Assembly: GCA_020832305.1 (NCBI GenBank) | Contig: JAFIEV010000032.1 | Span: forward strand, 1-37,106 | Direction of reading: 5' to 3' | DNA: 37,106 nt | DNA from: Cyclobacteriaceae bacterium | Lineage (GTDB): Bacteria; Bacteroidota; Bacteroidia; Cytophagales; Cyclobacteriaceae | In this document: positions 1 to 9,879 of the stretch, in pieces | Layout of the letters: every line of letters starts with the position of its first letter | Numbering within the stretch: position 1 is the first letter of the stretch | Position numbers and translations under genes: made by a program | Notes under the pieces: generated by a model | The model's database searches: none | Seen by the model: the letters and a program-made list of their open reading frames with translations, nothing else | What the model was told of the DNA's origin: nothing

Positions 1-728
1 CAAATTACAGCAAAAAAGGGATTATTGCTTTTTGTTTGTTCTTCTATATAAGGAATGACTCTGTCCATAATTATACGTGAATCATCTCCTTCCAGATTAT
101 CACTTACTATTTCTCCCGGCCCACTCCAGTAATAGGTGCCAAAATGTGTTCCCGGAGTACGGTTTCCAATATCTTCGGCAGTACTATCAGGCGTAATCAT
201 AGGGTCCCATGTAGGCACTTTTGACTCAGTGGAAAAACAAACATCGAAACCATTGACCCACGGTGGAGAATAATTTTCAGGATTTCTCCCGCCACGGTTT
301 GCATCAATAATATCATTGGTAAGGGTTCCCAAATGCCATTTTCCAAAATGCCCTGTACCGTAACCTTTTTCTTTTAAATACTCAGCCAGGGTTACCTCTT
401 CCGGCTCCATTATTCCTGCATTAGCACCAACTATGCCATACCTGAACGGATGTCTTCCGGTTAAACAACTCCCTCTTGTTGGGGAGCATACCGGTGCCGC
501 AGCATAAAAGCGGTTAAATACCATTCCGTCTTTGGCCATTGCATCAAGCGCGGGTGTTTTAATAACTTGGTTGCCGTTAAAACCAACATCACCCCAGCCT
601 AAATCATCGGCCATAATCAAAATAATATTAGGCCTCTGATGATGATTGCCTGCAGTATTATTCGTTGGAGGAAGAGCAAACAAAAAGATACTTCCTAAAA
701 TAACGTTGATTAAATTATTATTTAACAT
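1..728 (-). CDS. S1-type sulfatase, C-terminus cut by window edge
   Basis: Start and about 242 codons are present; the gene runs off the left edge. The start is the ATG at 728. An N-terminal hydrophobic stretch (about residues 6-20) suggests a signal peptide. The alkaline-phosphatase-like sulfatase fold is shown by PNIILIMADDLG (metal-binding Asp41-Asp42), then the formylglycine motif CSPTR with Cys81 as the residue to be matured, and GKWH (Lys130, His132). It would hydrolyse a sulfate ester on a sugar outside the cytoplasm and needs a formylglycine-generating enzyme, which is not in the window. It begins 13 bp after the GH29-like gene and is the last visible gene of the arm led by the sugar porter. 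The substrate position of the sulfate cannot be read from the sequence. Confidence 0.9.
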   Translation of the reverse strand, partial: MLNNNLINVILGSIFLFALPPTNNTAGNHHQRPNIILIMADDLGWGDVGFNGNQVIKTPALDAMAKDGMVFNRFYAAAPVCSPTRGSCLTGRHPFRYGIVGANAGIMEPEEVTLAEYLKEKGYGTGHFGKWHLGTLTNDIIDANRGGRNPENYSPPWVNGFDVCFSTESKVPTWDPMITPDSTAEDIGNRTPGTHFGTYYWSGPGEIVSDNLEGDDSRIIMDRVIPYIEEQTKSNNPFFAVI

Positions 729-741
729 AAACCTATTGATC

Positions 742-1737
742 TTACTTAATCGTTCCCAAGGTTTGTCCAATCGTAACCAACTGTTTCATAAAATCGCCTG
801 ATATAGTTCCATTTCGCAATGGTGGAACGTCCCAGGTTACTGCTCCCCCTTGTTTATTAACATCAAGACTATACTTCATTATTTGTTCTGCGGTAAATCT
901 GGGATCGCCTTGTCCCCATGTTCTACCTAAATAGCTTAAAATGTGGATTTGCCTTCCATCAATCGTTTGATCGAAGGTAGCCCTATAACTTATACTTTCA
1001 GGATTATTAATTTCTCCTGCGGTGTAATCCTCGTAAGGAGTAAGCGACATTATCCTGGGAAAAACACCTGGATTAAATGCTACAATACCATTTGGATTAC
1101 CAGCGCGAGTGGCAGCAGCCATGGAAGCAAAATTAGGGACATCCGGATGCCTGAAATTAGTATTGGGACGATAACAGCCATCAACCCACCAACCAGAGAC
1201 CTTATCTCCCCAACGCATAGAAAATTCCCTGATTACTTCCTGCCAACGCAGATACATTTCTGCCTTTCTTATATCATCTCTATCATATGCAAATCCTTTT
1301 ATTTCTGCCGGATTAAAATTAAAATGAGAAGATACGTATGTAATCAGCTTAATTCCGTATTGATCTAAAGCATGATGTAAATCAACTACCAGATCGCGGT
1401 TGCTGCTAATAGTGGGCTCTTGCCCCATATAATGCTCATACATGCGATTGGGTGCCATAAAAAATCCTCCGACATGTCGAATTGTAATGATCAGATATCC
1501 GGCACCTACATCCGACAGCTGCTTTGCAAGTCCTTCACAATCAAAATTATCGATCAGTTCATTCCATTTATCAATACTAATAGAATCGCGATCCAGATGA
1601 TTTTCAGATGCTAAAATTGCAGCACTGTAATGTAACATAACACCCCATTTGGCATCTTTCATCCACGATGCCCTGTTTTGAGCATTGGCAGATACCAATA
1701 CAAAACCCAGTAAAAATAAAATTGTGAATTTTTTCAT
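742..1737 (-). CDS. GH29-like (alpha-L-fucosidase fold) secreted enzyme, copy A
   Basis: 331 residues with a type I signal peptide ending near Ala-Asn-Ala-Gln20. The core matches the GH29 barrel in order: WMKDAKWGVMLHY (residues 25-37, like WFxxAKFGIFIHWG), YLIITIRHVGGF (81-92, in the place of the usual KHHDGF), and GWWVDGC (182-188), where Asp186 sits at the place of the GH29 nucleophile. EDYTAGE (236-242) holds candidate acid/base residues. It is shorter than typical GH29 enzymes (about 430-600) and has no C-terminal beta-sandwich. It may cleave alpha-L-fucose or alpha-L-galactose from a chain end. It is about 83% identical, without gaps, to the protein at 14240-15238. The family call rests on motifs; the usual His-His pair is replaced, so substrate is uncertain. 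Confidence 0.8.
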   Translation of the reverse strand: MKKFTILFLLGFVLVSANAQNRASWMKDAKWGVMLHYSAAILASENHLDRDSISIDKWNELIDNFDCEGLAKQLSDVGAGYLIITIRHVGGFFMAPNRMYEHYMGQEPTISSNRDLVVDLHHALDQYGIKLITYVSSHFNFNPAEIKGFAYDRDDIRKAEMYLRWQEVIREFSMRWGDKVSGWWVDGCYRPNTNFRHPDVPNFASMAAATRAGNPNGIVAFNPGVFPRIMSLTPYEDYTAGEINNPESISYRATFDQTIDGRQIHILSYLGRTWGQGDPRFTAEQIMKYSLDVNKQGGAVTWDVPPLRNGTISGDFMKQLVTIGQTLGTIK

Positions 1738-2086
1738 TTGATTAAGAATTTAATGTTACTAATGCATTAAATTTTTCAGATTTTTGATTCAAGTAATCCC
1801 GGACACTCAATAGGGGAATTTCAGAAAATCATGAACTAAAAGATATAATGTAAATCTATTTAAAAAAGAGCAGCGAAAAATGGAGAAAAGAGAAAACAAC
1901 ATGGACAATACTATTAATTCGGTCTTCCCCTAATGGATATAATGGCGCTGCGCAAAATCACTTGGCACTTTAAAAGAAAAATCCCGTATTTTCATAAGCA
2001 ACCGCTCATCCACACCTGTTTTTCAAATATAGGTTGGGGACCTTTGCATACATGAAAGATCCATAACCTGTTTCCATAGTGGAACG
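1738..2086. other. Spacer between sulfatase and GH29-like gene
   Basis: 349 bases without a convincing gene. The first 31 bases next to the GH29-like start (1738-1768) match the leader of the second GH29-like copy (15239-15269) at 26 of 31 positions, so the duplication includes the leader. A minus-strand TATATTTG at 2024-2031 fits the Bacteroidota -7 box, but no TTTG lies at the right distance, so promoter status is doubtful. Confidence 0.5.
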
Positions 2087-3586
2087 CTACTTATAAGTTG
2101 TCAGGTGATTTTCCCTCAGAAATAACAAATCGTCTAGTAATTCTTTCGCAAGCTGAGGGAAATCATGAATTATATTATTCTTCTCTTCAGCATCGATTTC
2201 GAGATTATACAGTTCATCATCACCATCCAGTTTATGAATGTATTTTATCTGTCCTTTCCGCAGTGCAAGTTGACTTGAATCATTCACTTGTTCTAAAATC
2301 ATCTTTGCTCCCACATCATTTTTCCCCATAAAAGTATTCCAGTAATTCCTGCTATCCGGGCCTGCATTGGCAGGTAAAGGCACTTCAAGAAAATCTGCAA
2401 ATGAGGCTAATAAATCAACCTGCGTGACCAGCGCATCGGAGGTCATTGGTTTAATTTTTGATGGCCACCAAACAATAAACGGAACACGGGTCCCGCCCTC
2501 ATAAATAGTATACTTACCTCCTCGGTAGATGCCTGCTGCCTGATGTCCGCCCTCTCCAGAACCATCTTGATAACCCCCGTCAATGTAAACAGGTCCGTTA
2601 TCACTGGAGAAGATGATGATGGTATTTTCATCCAGGCCATGCTGAGTTAGTAGTTTCGAAATTTGTCCGACAGTCCAGTCAAGCTGAACTACATTATCTC
2701 CTCTATAACCAAGCGTAGTTGCTCCTTTGAACTTCGGATTTGGTAACCTTGGAGCATGAATGTCATTCGTAGAGAGAAAAAGAAAGAAAGGGTTATCCTT
2801 ATTACGTTCAATATATTCTCCAGCCTTGTCAATTAAATCCATGGCCATATTAGTATCCTTCCACAAGGCTGACTTACCCCCCTTCATGTATCCGATTCTT
2901 CCCACACCATTTATCACTGTACCACTATGTTGCTGATCCCCCTCATACACCGTCACTGATTCGGGATTATTAACAACATCCGGATAAGCCGTTCCAGGAA
3001 CTGAATCCGGAATTGGATATCTGGATACGGTAAGTGGATCATTTGGATCTAAATTGTACACATGGTGATTCTCCAAATAAACAAATGGTGATCGGTCATT
3101 GCTGGATGGAATAATAAATGAATAATCAAATCCGAATTCTAAAGGTCCTGGTTTAACTGCTTCATTCCAATTAACATCACCATTGCCTAATCCAAGATGC
3201 CACTTGCCAATAATAGCTGTTTGATATCCAGCCGTCTGAAAAAGCTTTCCAAGTGTAAACTGTGAGGTATCGATTATTGCCGCTGCGTTTACAGGCTGTA
3301 TACCCACGTTTTTACGAAACCCCATCTCTCCGGTGAGTAACGCATACCTCGAAGGACTACAGGTAGATGCCGCACAATGAGCATCGGTAAACATGATTCC
3401 CTCCTTCGCTAACCGATCAATGTTTGGGGTTGGGATTAATTCGGCTCCATATACACCAATATCACCATATCCAATATCATCCGTATAGATGATAATGACA
3501 TTTGGCCGTATCTTTGTTCCCGCCTTTTCACATGATGTAAAAAAAAGAACCGTTCCTAGTGTTAACAAAAGTTGTATTCTCATCAT
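2087..3586 (-). CDS. S1-type sulfatase lipoprotein
   Basis: I start the gene at the ATG at 3586 (MMRIQLLLTLGT...FFTSC), because this gives a clean lipoprotein signal with Cys about 19; an in-frame ATG at 3619 adds 11 residues that do not look like a signal. In this numbering the metal-binding Asp pair is at 36-37 and the formylglycine motif CSPSR has its Cys at 76. GKWHLGLG and SSDNGP complete the sulfatase signature. It shares GPLE.GFDYS, ENHHV and INGV.RIGYM.GG with the sulfatase at 17932-19446, so the two belong to one subfamily and probably act on similar esters. It follows the GH2 gene by 93 bp on the same strand and likely acts in the periplasm or on the cell surface. Confidence 0.92.
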   Translation of the reverse strand: MMRIQLLLTLGTVLFFTSCEKAGTKIRPNVIIIYTDDIGYGDIGVYGAELIPTPNIDRLAKEGIMFTDAHCAASTCSPSRYALLTGEMGFRKNVGIQPVNAAAIIDTSQFTLGKLFQTAGYQTAIIGKWHLGLGNGDVNWNEAVKPGPLEFGFDYSFIIPSSNDRSPFVYLENHHVYNLDPNDPLTVSRYPIPDSVPGTAYPDVVNNPESVTVYEGDQQHSGTVINGVGRIGYMKGGKSALWKDTNMAMDLIDKAGEYIERNKDNPFFLFLSTNDIHAPRLPNPKFKGATTLGYRGDNVVQLDWTVGQISKLLTQHGLDENTIIIFSSDNGPVYIDGGYQDGSGEGGHQAAGIYRGGKYTIYEGGTRVPFIVWWPSKIKPMTSDALVTQVDLLASFADFLEVPLPANAGPDSRNYWNTFMGKNDVGAKMILEQVNDSSQLALRKGQIKYIHKLDGDDELYNLEIDAEEKNNIIHDFPQLAKELLDDLLFLRENHLTTYK

Positions 3587-3679
3587 CGTTGTATTTTTTA
3601 AAATTATTGGAATTGCCATAATCTAAGATTGAATTTGGATGGGAGATATTCAAATTTGAACTTATTCTCCAACGGATAA

Positions 3680-6520
3680 TTATTTATTTACATCTCTAAT
3701 TGAATGAAGCTGCGATATGCTCAACTCAACTATTGGATCAAATTGATCGCCAACCATATAATTCAGGATGCTCTTTTTTAATTGGATCGCTTCTATTCGA
3801 TTGTCAAGATTATTCACTAAATCCACACCGCTCACCAAAATACTTCCCTTACCCACTTTTGCTTCTAAAAGCAACGCCAGCCGACGGTTTGAAACCCAGT
3901 CATCGATAATACGAACAATCGGTTTCAATTCCGGAGTAAATGAATCGAGCTGAATGGCATCGGAATGGCTCATGGCATCCCACCACTGCCAATTGGAGTG
4001 GTATTCTGTCGGGAAAAGTTCAAGTGCCGGATGCTCCGGATCGCATAAAATTCCTAATGTGTGGGGCTTTTGTCCATCGGTCCATGCAGTGTTCCAGAAA
4101 ATACTGGAGAACCCTACACCCACATCCCCACCCATTTCCGGGGCTACCTTTCCTTTTCCCAGGCTTAGCAAAACCTTGCCGCCATTTTCCAGATATTCTA
4201 CTGTGCCGGCATCCAGGCTTTCGACTATTTTAATATTATCAGTGTCTCTTGATTTGTTTTCAGGATATACCCAAACATCCCAGGAATTTTTATACCCGTC
4301 AATGGAAACTTCGAGGGTGAGCTTTCTTGGTTTGCCCTCCATTTGAAATTGGTGAACAACTTTTCCGAGTTTAATAGCATTGCCAAATGGAATATCTCGC
4401 TGTCCTAATGTACCTTCAGCGGTTGTTTTATCGTTGTAATAAATTTTCCATTGCGTTTCAACTCCTTTCAAGGGTGATTCTCCAAAATGAGCGACTTCTA
4501 TATTTGCAGTTAGTGTCTCTCCTTCCTTGAAAATAAATTTATTAAGCCTGGCCAAGGGCACCGTTGAGTTACAAAACCTGCGATACTCTTCAGGCGTGAT
4601 ATAACCTTTCTCCTCCCAGAACGGATCGAGCACTCCAACCAATGCAGTTCCCTGCCCTGGAAAATCATGTAAATCGAGTAACTGGAAGCCGCCGAAATTC
4701 GGGGTTCTCAGTGCTGCTTCAATATCGGCTTTGTAACACAGCGCCTGTAATTTCCCCGAAGCCAATAGAAAACTATCGGCTAAATGTCCCATATGGTGGT
4801 CATTCAAACTTTCTTCGAACAACTCGAAGTTCTTCGCTTTTAAAACGCCAGTGTACTTTTCCATCTCTTTGAAGTTGGGATAAACACACCATTGCCCTAT
4901 CTCGTGACTGATCATTGGATTTTCGAGATCTTTGATACCATCAGACCAATCATAATCACTTTGCGGAGGTTTACTGTTGATAATACTTTCTAATTCTTCG
5001 CCCCAACCCTGAATGCGAACATCGACATGCCTCACGTGAAAGTCATTTTCATCAATTATCGGCCAACCGGCGCTAGAGGTGTACAACCTGCGGTTATCCT
5101 TTTCTTTCCAATAGCTTACATACTCCTTTAAATAACCGACATGCCCAGGTCCTCCCGGCTCATTACCAGCTGCCATCATGACAAACGAAGGGTGATTCCC
5201 GTAAGCTTTAATAATGCGTTCACTTTCATCATAAATATACTGGTCGATGGGGAAACCGCTTCCCAGTTGTGTGCTTTGATTGGGCCAGGATGAACTCTCT
5301 ACCTGAAGATAAACTCCCATTTCGTCGGCAACGACAAAAGCTGCTTTAGGAGGGCACCACGAGTGAAAGCGAACATGGTTAAGTCCATGTGCTTTAACTG
5401 CTGTATAAACCTTCTCCCATCCACTGACATCCGTAGGCGGATACCCTGTCAACGGAAAAATAGCACACTCCAACGTCCCGCGCAAAAATATAGGGCGACC
5501 ATTAATTGACAAACCTGATTTATTAGCCGTAAAATCGCGGAATCCAAAATCGATAGTTTCCTGATCTTCTCCTTCATCATAGGTCATTTCTACAGAAAGT
5601 GCATAAACATTTGGATTGAACTCATCCCAGGTCAAGGCATCGTGGTCCAACAAATACTCCAGGTGTATATTGCTTTTTCCCGTAGGAATTGAAAACTCAA
5701 AATTTTTCTTTTTTGCCGGAATGTCTGATTTCTTCAGCTTAGCTTCAACTACAATGGTCACATTTGTATTTTTTGACGATACATTGTTGACAGCAGCTTC
5801 TATTTCTACAGTATTGGATTCAGTCCTTGGATAAACCTGAATATTCTCAAAATAGATCTTGTCGGCACTTTGCAATGAAATATCTCCAACAATTCCATGC
5901 CAGTTCGACTGGGTATGATCTGAAATACTGTGTGAGTTCTCACCAACATCTATATCTTTGGTGCGATTGTCAATGCAAATGGAAATCAGGTTTTTACCCT
6001 TGGTCAAAAAGGAGGTAACTTCAAACGTATGCGGAGTTGCGAGGCTGTTTTGCATTCCCACCTTTTTCCCATTGATCCAAACGGTCGATTCCCAATGTGG
6101 ACGCTCGAGATTCAGAAAAATAACTTTTCCATCCCAATCTTCCGGGATCATTACTTTTTTTTGATACCAGGCCGCTCCGGTGTATTTTTTCAGGGGCTGT
6201 AACCAAAACGGGAACCTGATATTTTCAGGATCATGATAGGGTTCATAGTTTGGGTCCTTACTCCAGTCTTTTGATTGCACCCCGCCTGTCCATTCGGTTT
6301 CCATCGTGATTTCATAACCTTTGCCGTTTTCAACCATCGACCCGGGAAGTTGAATTGTTTCAGAGAAATCGTTTTCAAACCATTTTTCTTCAATACCACG
6401 ATCATTAGGGTCCATGCGGAATTGCCATTCGCCGGCAAGATCTATTTTAGAATCTGTACTCCTGTTACATCCGGCAAGGCCGAGAAAAAGGAGGATGCTG
6501 ATACTTAATATATTTTTCAT
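3680..6520 (-). CDS. GH2-family glycoside hydrolase lipoprotein
   Basis: 946 residues with a lipobox LGLAGC (Cys18). The GH2 order is visible: an N-terminal sugar-binding sandwich (about 28-220, including the NWHGIVGD stretch at 206-213), an immunoglobulin-like domain (about 220-330), then the barrel starting at INGRPIFLRGT (339-349). The likely acid/base is Glu454 in GNEPGG and the likely nucleophile is Glu540 in SHEIGQW. A long C-terminal part (about 640-946) includes further beta domains. GH2 enzymes remove beta-linked galactose, glucuronate, mannose or glucosamine from chain ends; specificity cannot be read here. It is only distantly like the GH2 at 15371-17806 and lacks its DUF4982-type region. 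It sits 26 bp after the DUF5107 gene, so it is probably cotranscribed with the sugar porter. Confidence 0.9.
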   Translation of the reverse strand: MKNILSISILLFLGLAGCNRSTDSKIDLAGEWQFRMDPNDRGIEEKWFENDFSETIQLPGSMVENGKGYEITMETEWTGGVQSKDWSKDPNYEPYHDPENIRFPFWLQPLKKYTGAAWYQKKVMIPEDWDGKVIFLNLERPHWESTVWINGKKVGMQNSLATPHTFEVTSFLTKGKNLISICIDNRTKDIDVGENSHSISDHTQSNWHGIVGDISLQSADKIYFENIQVYPRTESNTVEIEAAVNNVSSKNTNVTIVVEAKLKKSDIPAKKKNFEFSIPTGKSNIHLEYLLDHDALTWDEFNPNVYALSVEMTYDEGEDQETIDFGFRDFTANKSGLSINGRPIFLRGTLECAIFPLTGYPPTDVSGWEKVYTAVKAHGLNHVRFHSWCPPKAAFVVADEMGVYLQVESSSWPNQSTQLGSGFPIDQYIYDESERIIKAYGNHPSFVMMAAGNEPGGPGHVGYLKEYVSYWKEKDNRRLYTSSAGWPIIDENDFHVRHVDVRIQGWGEELESIINSKPPQSDYDWSDGIKDLENPMISHEIGQWCVYPNFKEMEKYTGVLKAKNFELFEESLNDHHMGHLADSFLLASGKLQALCYKADIEAALRTPNFGGFQLLDLHDFPGQGTALVGVLDPFWEEKGYITPEEYRRFCNSTVPLARLNKFIFKEGETLTANIEVAHFGESPLKGVETQWKIYYNDKTTAEGTLGQRDIPFGNAIKLGKVVHQFQMEGKPRKLTLEVSIDGYKNSWDVWVYPENKSRDTDNIKIVESLDAGTVEYLENGGKVLLSLGKGKVAPEMGGDVGVGFSSIFWNTAWTDGQKPHTLGILCDPEHPALELFPTEYHSNWQWWDAMSHSDAIQLDSFTPELKPIVRIIDDWVSNRRLALLLEAKVGKGSILVSGVDLVNNLDNRIEAIQLKKSILNYMVGDQFDPIVELSISQLHSIRDVNK

Positions 6521-6546
6521 TATGCTATGTCTTTATTAGTTCTACA

Positions 6547-9500
6547 TTACAATTCTAAAAAACTTTTTAATTTCCCGGTAATGAACCTTTTATGGGTGAT
6601 TATACCCAAGTGATATGGGTCTAATTCGTAGGCGGCTTCAAAAGCAGACAAGGCCCCCTTTCTGTCACAGAGTCCCATTTTGCCCAAACCGATCAAATAG
6701 TTGCAATGAACCTTGTTTTTTTTGTTAAGGTCATCATCCCATATCAGCAAATCTGGAAGAGAAACGGCAAAATAGTCGATTTTAATTTCATCAAATAAAT
6801 GGCTTTCGCCATAATCTATCAATTTATTGAACAGGCTAAGTGCAGTGAACTTATTTCCCAACTTTTGATGAGCCAGGCCCTGATAAAAAATTTTGTCGGG
6901 AGATTGGTCATTATAAAACAGTGCAGGACTCAGGTCCTCCGACCCTTTCGATGCCATTTCCCAATACTCCCTGGATTTCAATTCATTGCCCAATTCATAA
7001 TAGACACATCCCAACCAATAAAAAACATCATTCTCCTGGGCACCAAATAGTTTGCCTTCACCCAAATTAAGTGGGTACTCCTGTGCATCAAAAAGAAATT
7101 GGAGTGCCTTATTGAATTCTTCATTTAGCATAGCCTTTTTTGCCAATTCAATATTGGCCAAAATATATTGTGCCGGAACTTTTCCTTCCCCCCCTTCCCA
7201 AGGATGAAATTGCCTTTCCTTTATCAGCTGTAGTGCTTTCAAATGCCTCTTTTCAATATTAAGCAGGGTGATATACTCAAGGTATAAATCATCCCTTTGA
7301 TTAACCAGCCCCAGGTGGCTTTCCAAAAACTCCAACCTGAATTTTGTGGATCCATTGAGCCGTTTATAAAGTTGATCCAACTCCATTAGGATTCTGGCAT
7401 TATCACTATCCAATGAAAATGCTTTCTCTAAACAAGTCAGGGCCAATTCCTTTTTACTGAATTTATTAAAATATAACAGAGACAGATTACGTAAAACCAT
7501 GGGAGATTCAGATTGGATTTCCAGTGCAGTTTCCCAGCAGGCTTTTGCATCGGCATACTGCTTTTTTGACATCCAAAAATTCCCCAGATAATAATACGCA
7601 TTATGATCTTTGGGATTGGATGCAATGGCATTTTGCAAAATTATAATTTCCTCCAATCGGTTTGGAAAGCAAAAGTCAGTGGGCATAACAGCTGCCAGTT
7701 TGAACCAGGAAAGTGCCTCCGGTTTCTCACCGAGCTGCCCATAAAAATATCCAATACTATAATAAGCCATGGGATAGCCGGATGTTTTATCTTCCAGATG
7801 AAGTTTTAGCAATGCTATGGCATCTTCATACTGCCCTGCCTGTGCATAGTCCAAAGCATACTCAATGTAATTGTGAACATAATCACGGATTAGCAATTTG
7901 AAGTTTGCTTTGTCCCTTTGATCATTGGTCCATAGGTATTTTTCAAAAAGCATCCCAAAATTAAATTGATCAATTGCCAGGGAATCTTTGATCAGTTGAA
8001 TGGCATATGATTTTTCTCCCTTTTTCCTGTGAATCATCGCTTTAAGATGACGGGCTTTGTGGTTATGCCAGTTTCTTAAAAGCGAACGGTCAACCAACTC
8101 CATTGCCCTATCAGTATTTCCGTTTTTCAGGTCGATTTGAGCAAGGTTAAAGAAAGCTGCATCCTGCCATGCTGAATTCCAGGTTGCCTTAAATAGTTGA
8201 TCATAGGCTTCCTGTTCACGACCACAAATTCTTAGGGTAATTCCCAAATTGTAAAAGGGTTCTCCATCATTTGGATTTGGATTATATTTTGTCAGGGTTT
8301 TGATGGATGATTCAAAATATCCTATTGCATCATTGAGCTTCCCTGATCTGAGAAGTAATAATCCCATGGCATTGTTGCTTCTAATATCAGTAGGGTTTCT
8401 GCTGAGTGCCTCCCTGTAGTAATCCATAGGGTCATAGGTAGCATGCCTGTATTGCTCAATATGCATTCCTGTCAACCACAATTCCTCTGCTGTGGGAATA
8501 TCTGCCGGATCCAATGCCGGTTTGGCCGGTTCGGGTATTGGCTTGTCCTGATAGCTTTTTTGGACATAATTTACCAGAATCTGGCCCTCAGCATTGCAAA
8601 CTTCCGCCATGATTGCTTCCGGCTTTTCCGTGAAATCAATCGTCCTGGTGTATGGATTTTGTGGGCAAATGTCCACTTCCTCTTCCAGCAACTGATTTGA
8701 TCCGGCAGAAAGTGTGATTTTACAATTTGGAAACTCTCCTGTTGCATACACCACAAGTGTCATTTTACCATCCTCTACCGTGACATTTAGAAGTGCCTCC
8801 TTTGTAGCATTTTTTACAACGCCGGCTTTTTGATACGGCATAAAATACTGGGTAAAATTACGCTCTTCATAAGGCTGTATCCAGGAAAAATCAGGTTGGT
8901 TATCGGTATAAACACCGCACATCAATTCGACATAGGGTCCGTTTTCATCCGTTAGATTTCTGTCCCAGGCATGTCCAAAATCACCTTTACCCCAAGTCCA
9001 TTGTTTTTTTCCGGGAGAAATATGGTGGTCAGCCACATGCAATAATCCAGACTGGGTGTCATTTTCATACCCACCTACAAAATCATGTTTCGAATTGACG
9101 GCCATGTAAGAAGTAGGGACCGGTATGTTTTTGTACCTGGAAATGTCCACCCCTTTTGAATAATCCACTTTATAATAGGTGCCTGAAGCAATTGGGAACG
9201 TGGAAACATCCCGCTTCCCATGGTCAAACACGGCATTAACGTCTTCAGGAAACACCGATTGATAATAATCATTTACTGCAACTGCGGGATTGGCCCACCA
9301 AAGAAATGTCTGTGGGTGGGGTGTTCTATTGTATAATTTACCTTTAATTTCAATGTAAGCCTTATCTGGATAGAGGGTAAAGCCAGCCATTCCTTTGGTC
9401 CTGAACATGCGCTCCACTTCACTGACCCATACGGTCACACTGCCATCATCATAATGCTCAATGGTACAATCCACCGGATCATAGGTGCTGGGCCTGTGGT

Positions 9501-9873
9501 GCTGTGGCCAGTTAAATTCTATTCCTCCGGATATCCATGGGCCTGTAAGCCCTACCAGGGCTGGTTTGATCACTTCATTGAAATAAACAAAATGCCGTTG
9601 TTTGATTTTGTCATAGGCCATCTGGATCCTTCCTCCCAAAGCAGGCAAAACCATTATTTTAAGGTAGGTGTTTTCCAGGTAGATAACCTCCCATTCTTTC
9701 TCAATCTTTTCATTACTGATTTTCTCAATTATCGGATGGGGATATACCGTTCCGCTACTTCCCTGGTATACCCTTTTTTCCGGAAAAATGGGATATTTTT
9801 CCGGCTCGCCCACTTCATAAGTGGGAATAACTATAGTTTCCTTCCAGGCTTTTACTGGTTCAACTTTTTTCAT
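6547..9873 (-). CDS. DUF5107 domain protein with long TPR array
   Basis: 1108 residues with no signal peptide, so probably cytosolic. Residues about 35-345 match the DUF5107 region, a galactose-mutarotase-like beta-sandwich, with VLPALGGRIQMAYDK (75-89) and ISGGIEFNWPQHH (114-126). From about 480 to the end lie repeated TPR helices (for example the YYLGNFWMSKKQYADA repeat). DUF5107-TPR proteins are frequent in Bacteroidota sugar loci; I cannot state an enzymatic reaction for the domain. Its start lies just past the end of the sugar porter: TAATG overlaps the porter stop, and the ATG I use is at 9873, six bases on. This tight spacing implies translational coupling. A role in handling sugar delivered by the porter is inference. 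Confidence 0.88.
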   Translation of the reverse strand: MKKVEPVKAWKETIVIPTYEVGEPEKYPIFPEKRVYQGSSGTVYPHPIIEKISNEKIEKEWEVIYLENTYLKIMVLPALGGRIQMAYDKIKQRHFVYFNEVIKPALVGLTGPWISGGIEFNWPQHHRPSTYDPVDCTIEHYDDGSVTVWVSEVERMFRTKGMAGFTLYPDKAYIEIKGKLYNRTPHPQTFLWWANPAVAVNDYYQSVFPEDVNAVFDHGKRDVSTFPIASGTYYKVDYSKGVDISRYKNIPVPTSYMAVNSKHDFVGGYENDTQSGLLHVADHHISPGKKQWTWGKGDFGHAWDRNLTDENGPYVELMCGVYTDNQPDFSWIQPYEERNFTQYFMPYQKAGVVKNATKEALLNVTVEDGKMTLVVYATGEFPNCKITLSAGSNQLLEEEVDICPQNPYTRTIDFTEKPEAIMAEVCNAEGQILVNYVQKSYQDKPIPEPAKPALDPADIPTAEELWLTGMHIEQYRHATYDPMDYYREALSRNPTDIRSNNAMGLLLLRSGKLNDAIGYFESSIKTLTKYNPNPNDGEPFYNLGITLRICGREQEAYDQLFKATWNSAWQDAAFFNLAQIDLKNGNTDRAMELVDRSLLRNWHNHKARHLKAMIHRKKGEKSYAIQLIKDSLAIDQFNFGMLFEKYLWTNDQRDKANFKLLIRDYVHNYIEYALDYAQAGQYEDAIALLKLHLEDKTSGYPMAYYSIGYFYGQLGEKPEALSWFKLAAVMPTDFCFPNRLEEIIILQNAIASNPKDHNAYYYLGNFWMSKKQYADAKACWETALEIQSESPMVLRNLSLLYFNKFSKKELALTCLEKAFSLDSDNARILMELDQLYKRLNGSTKFRLEFLESHLGLVNQRDDLYLEYITLLNIEKRHLKALQLIKERQFHPWEGGEGKVPAQYILANIELAKKAMLNEEFNKALQFLFDAQEYPLNLGEGKLFGAQENDVFYWLGCVYYELGNELKSREYWEMASKGSEDLSPALFYNDQSPDKIFYQGLAHQKLGNKFTALSLFNKLIDYGESHLFDEIKIDYFAVSLPDLLIWDDDLNKKNKVHCNYLIGLGKMGLCDRKGALSAFEAAYELDPYHLGIITHKRFITGKLKSFLEL

Positions 9874-9879
9874 CTTTCA

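Noticed and set aside
943-1368. Plus-strand open frame of 141 codons
   Set aside because: It is the antisense shadow of the GH29-like gene; an equivalent shadow appears opposite the second copy (14444-14848).
2024-2031. TATATTTG as promoter of the GH29-like gene
   Set aside because: The box matches, but no TTTG lies 17-23 bases upstream, and the leader would be nearly 290 bases.
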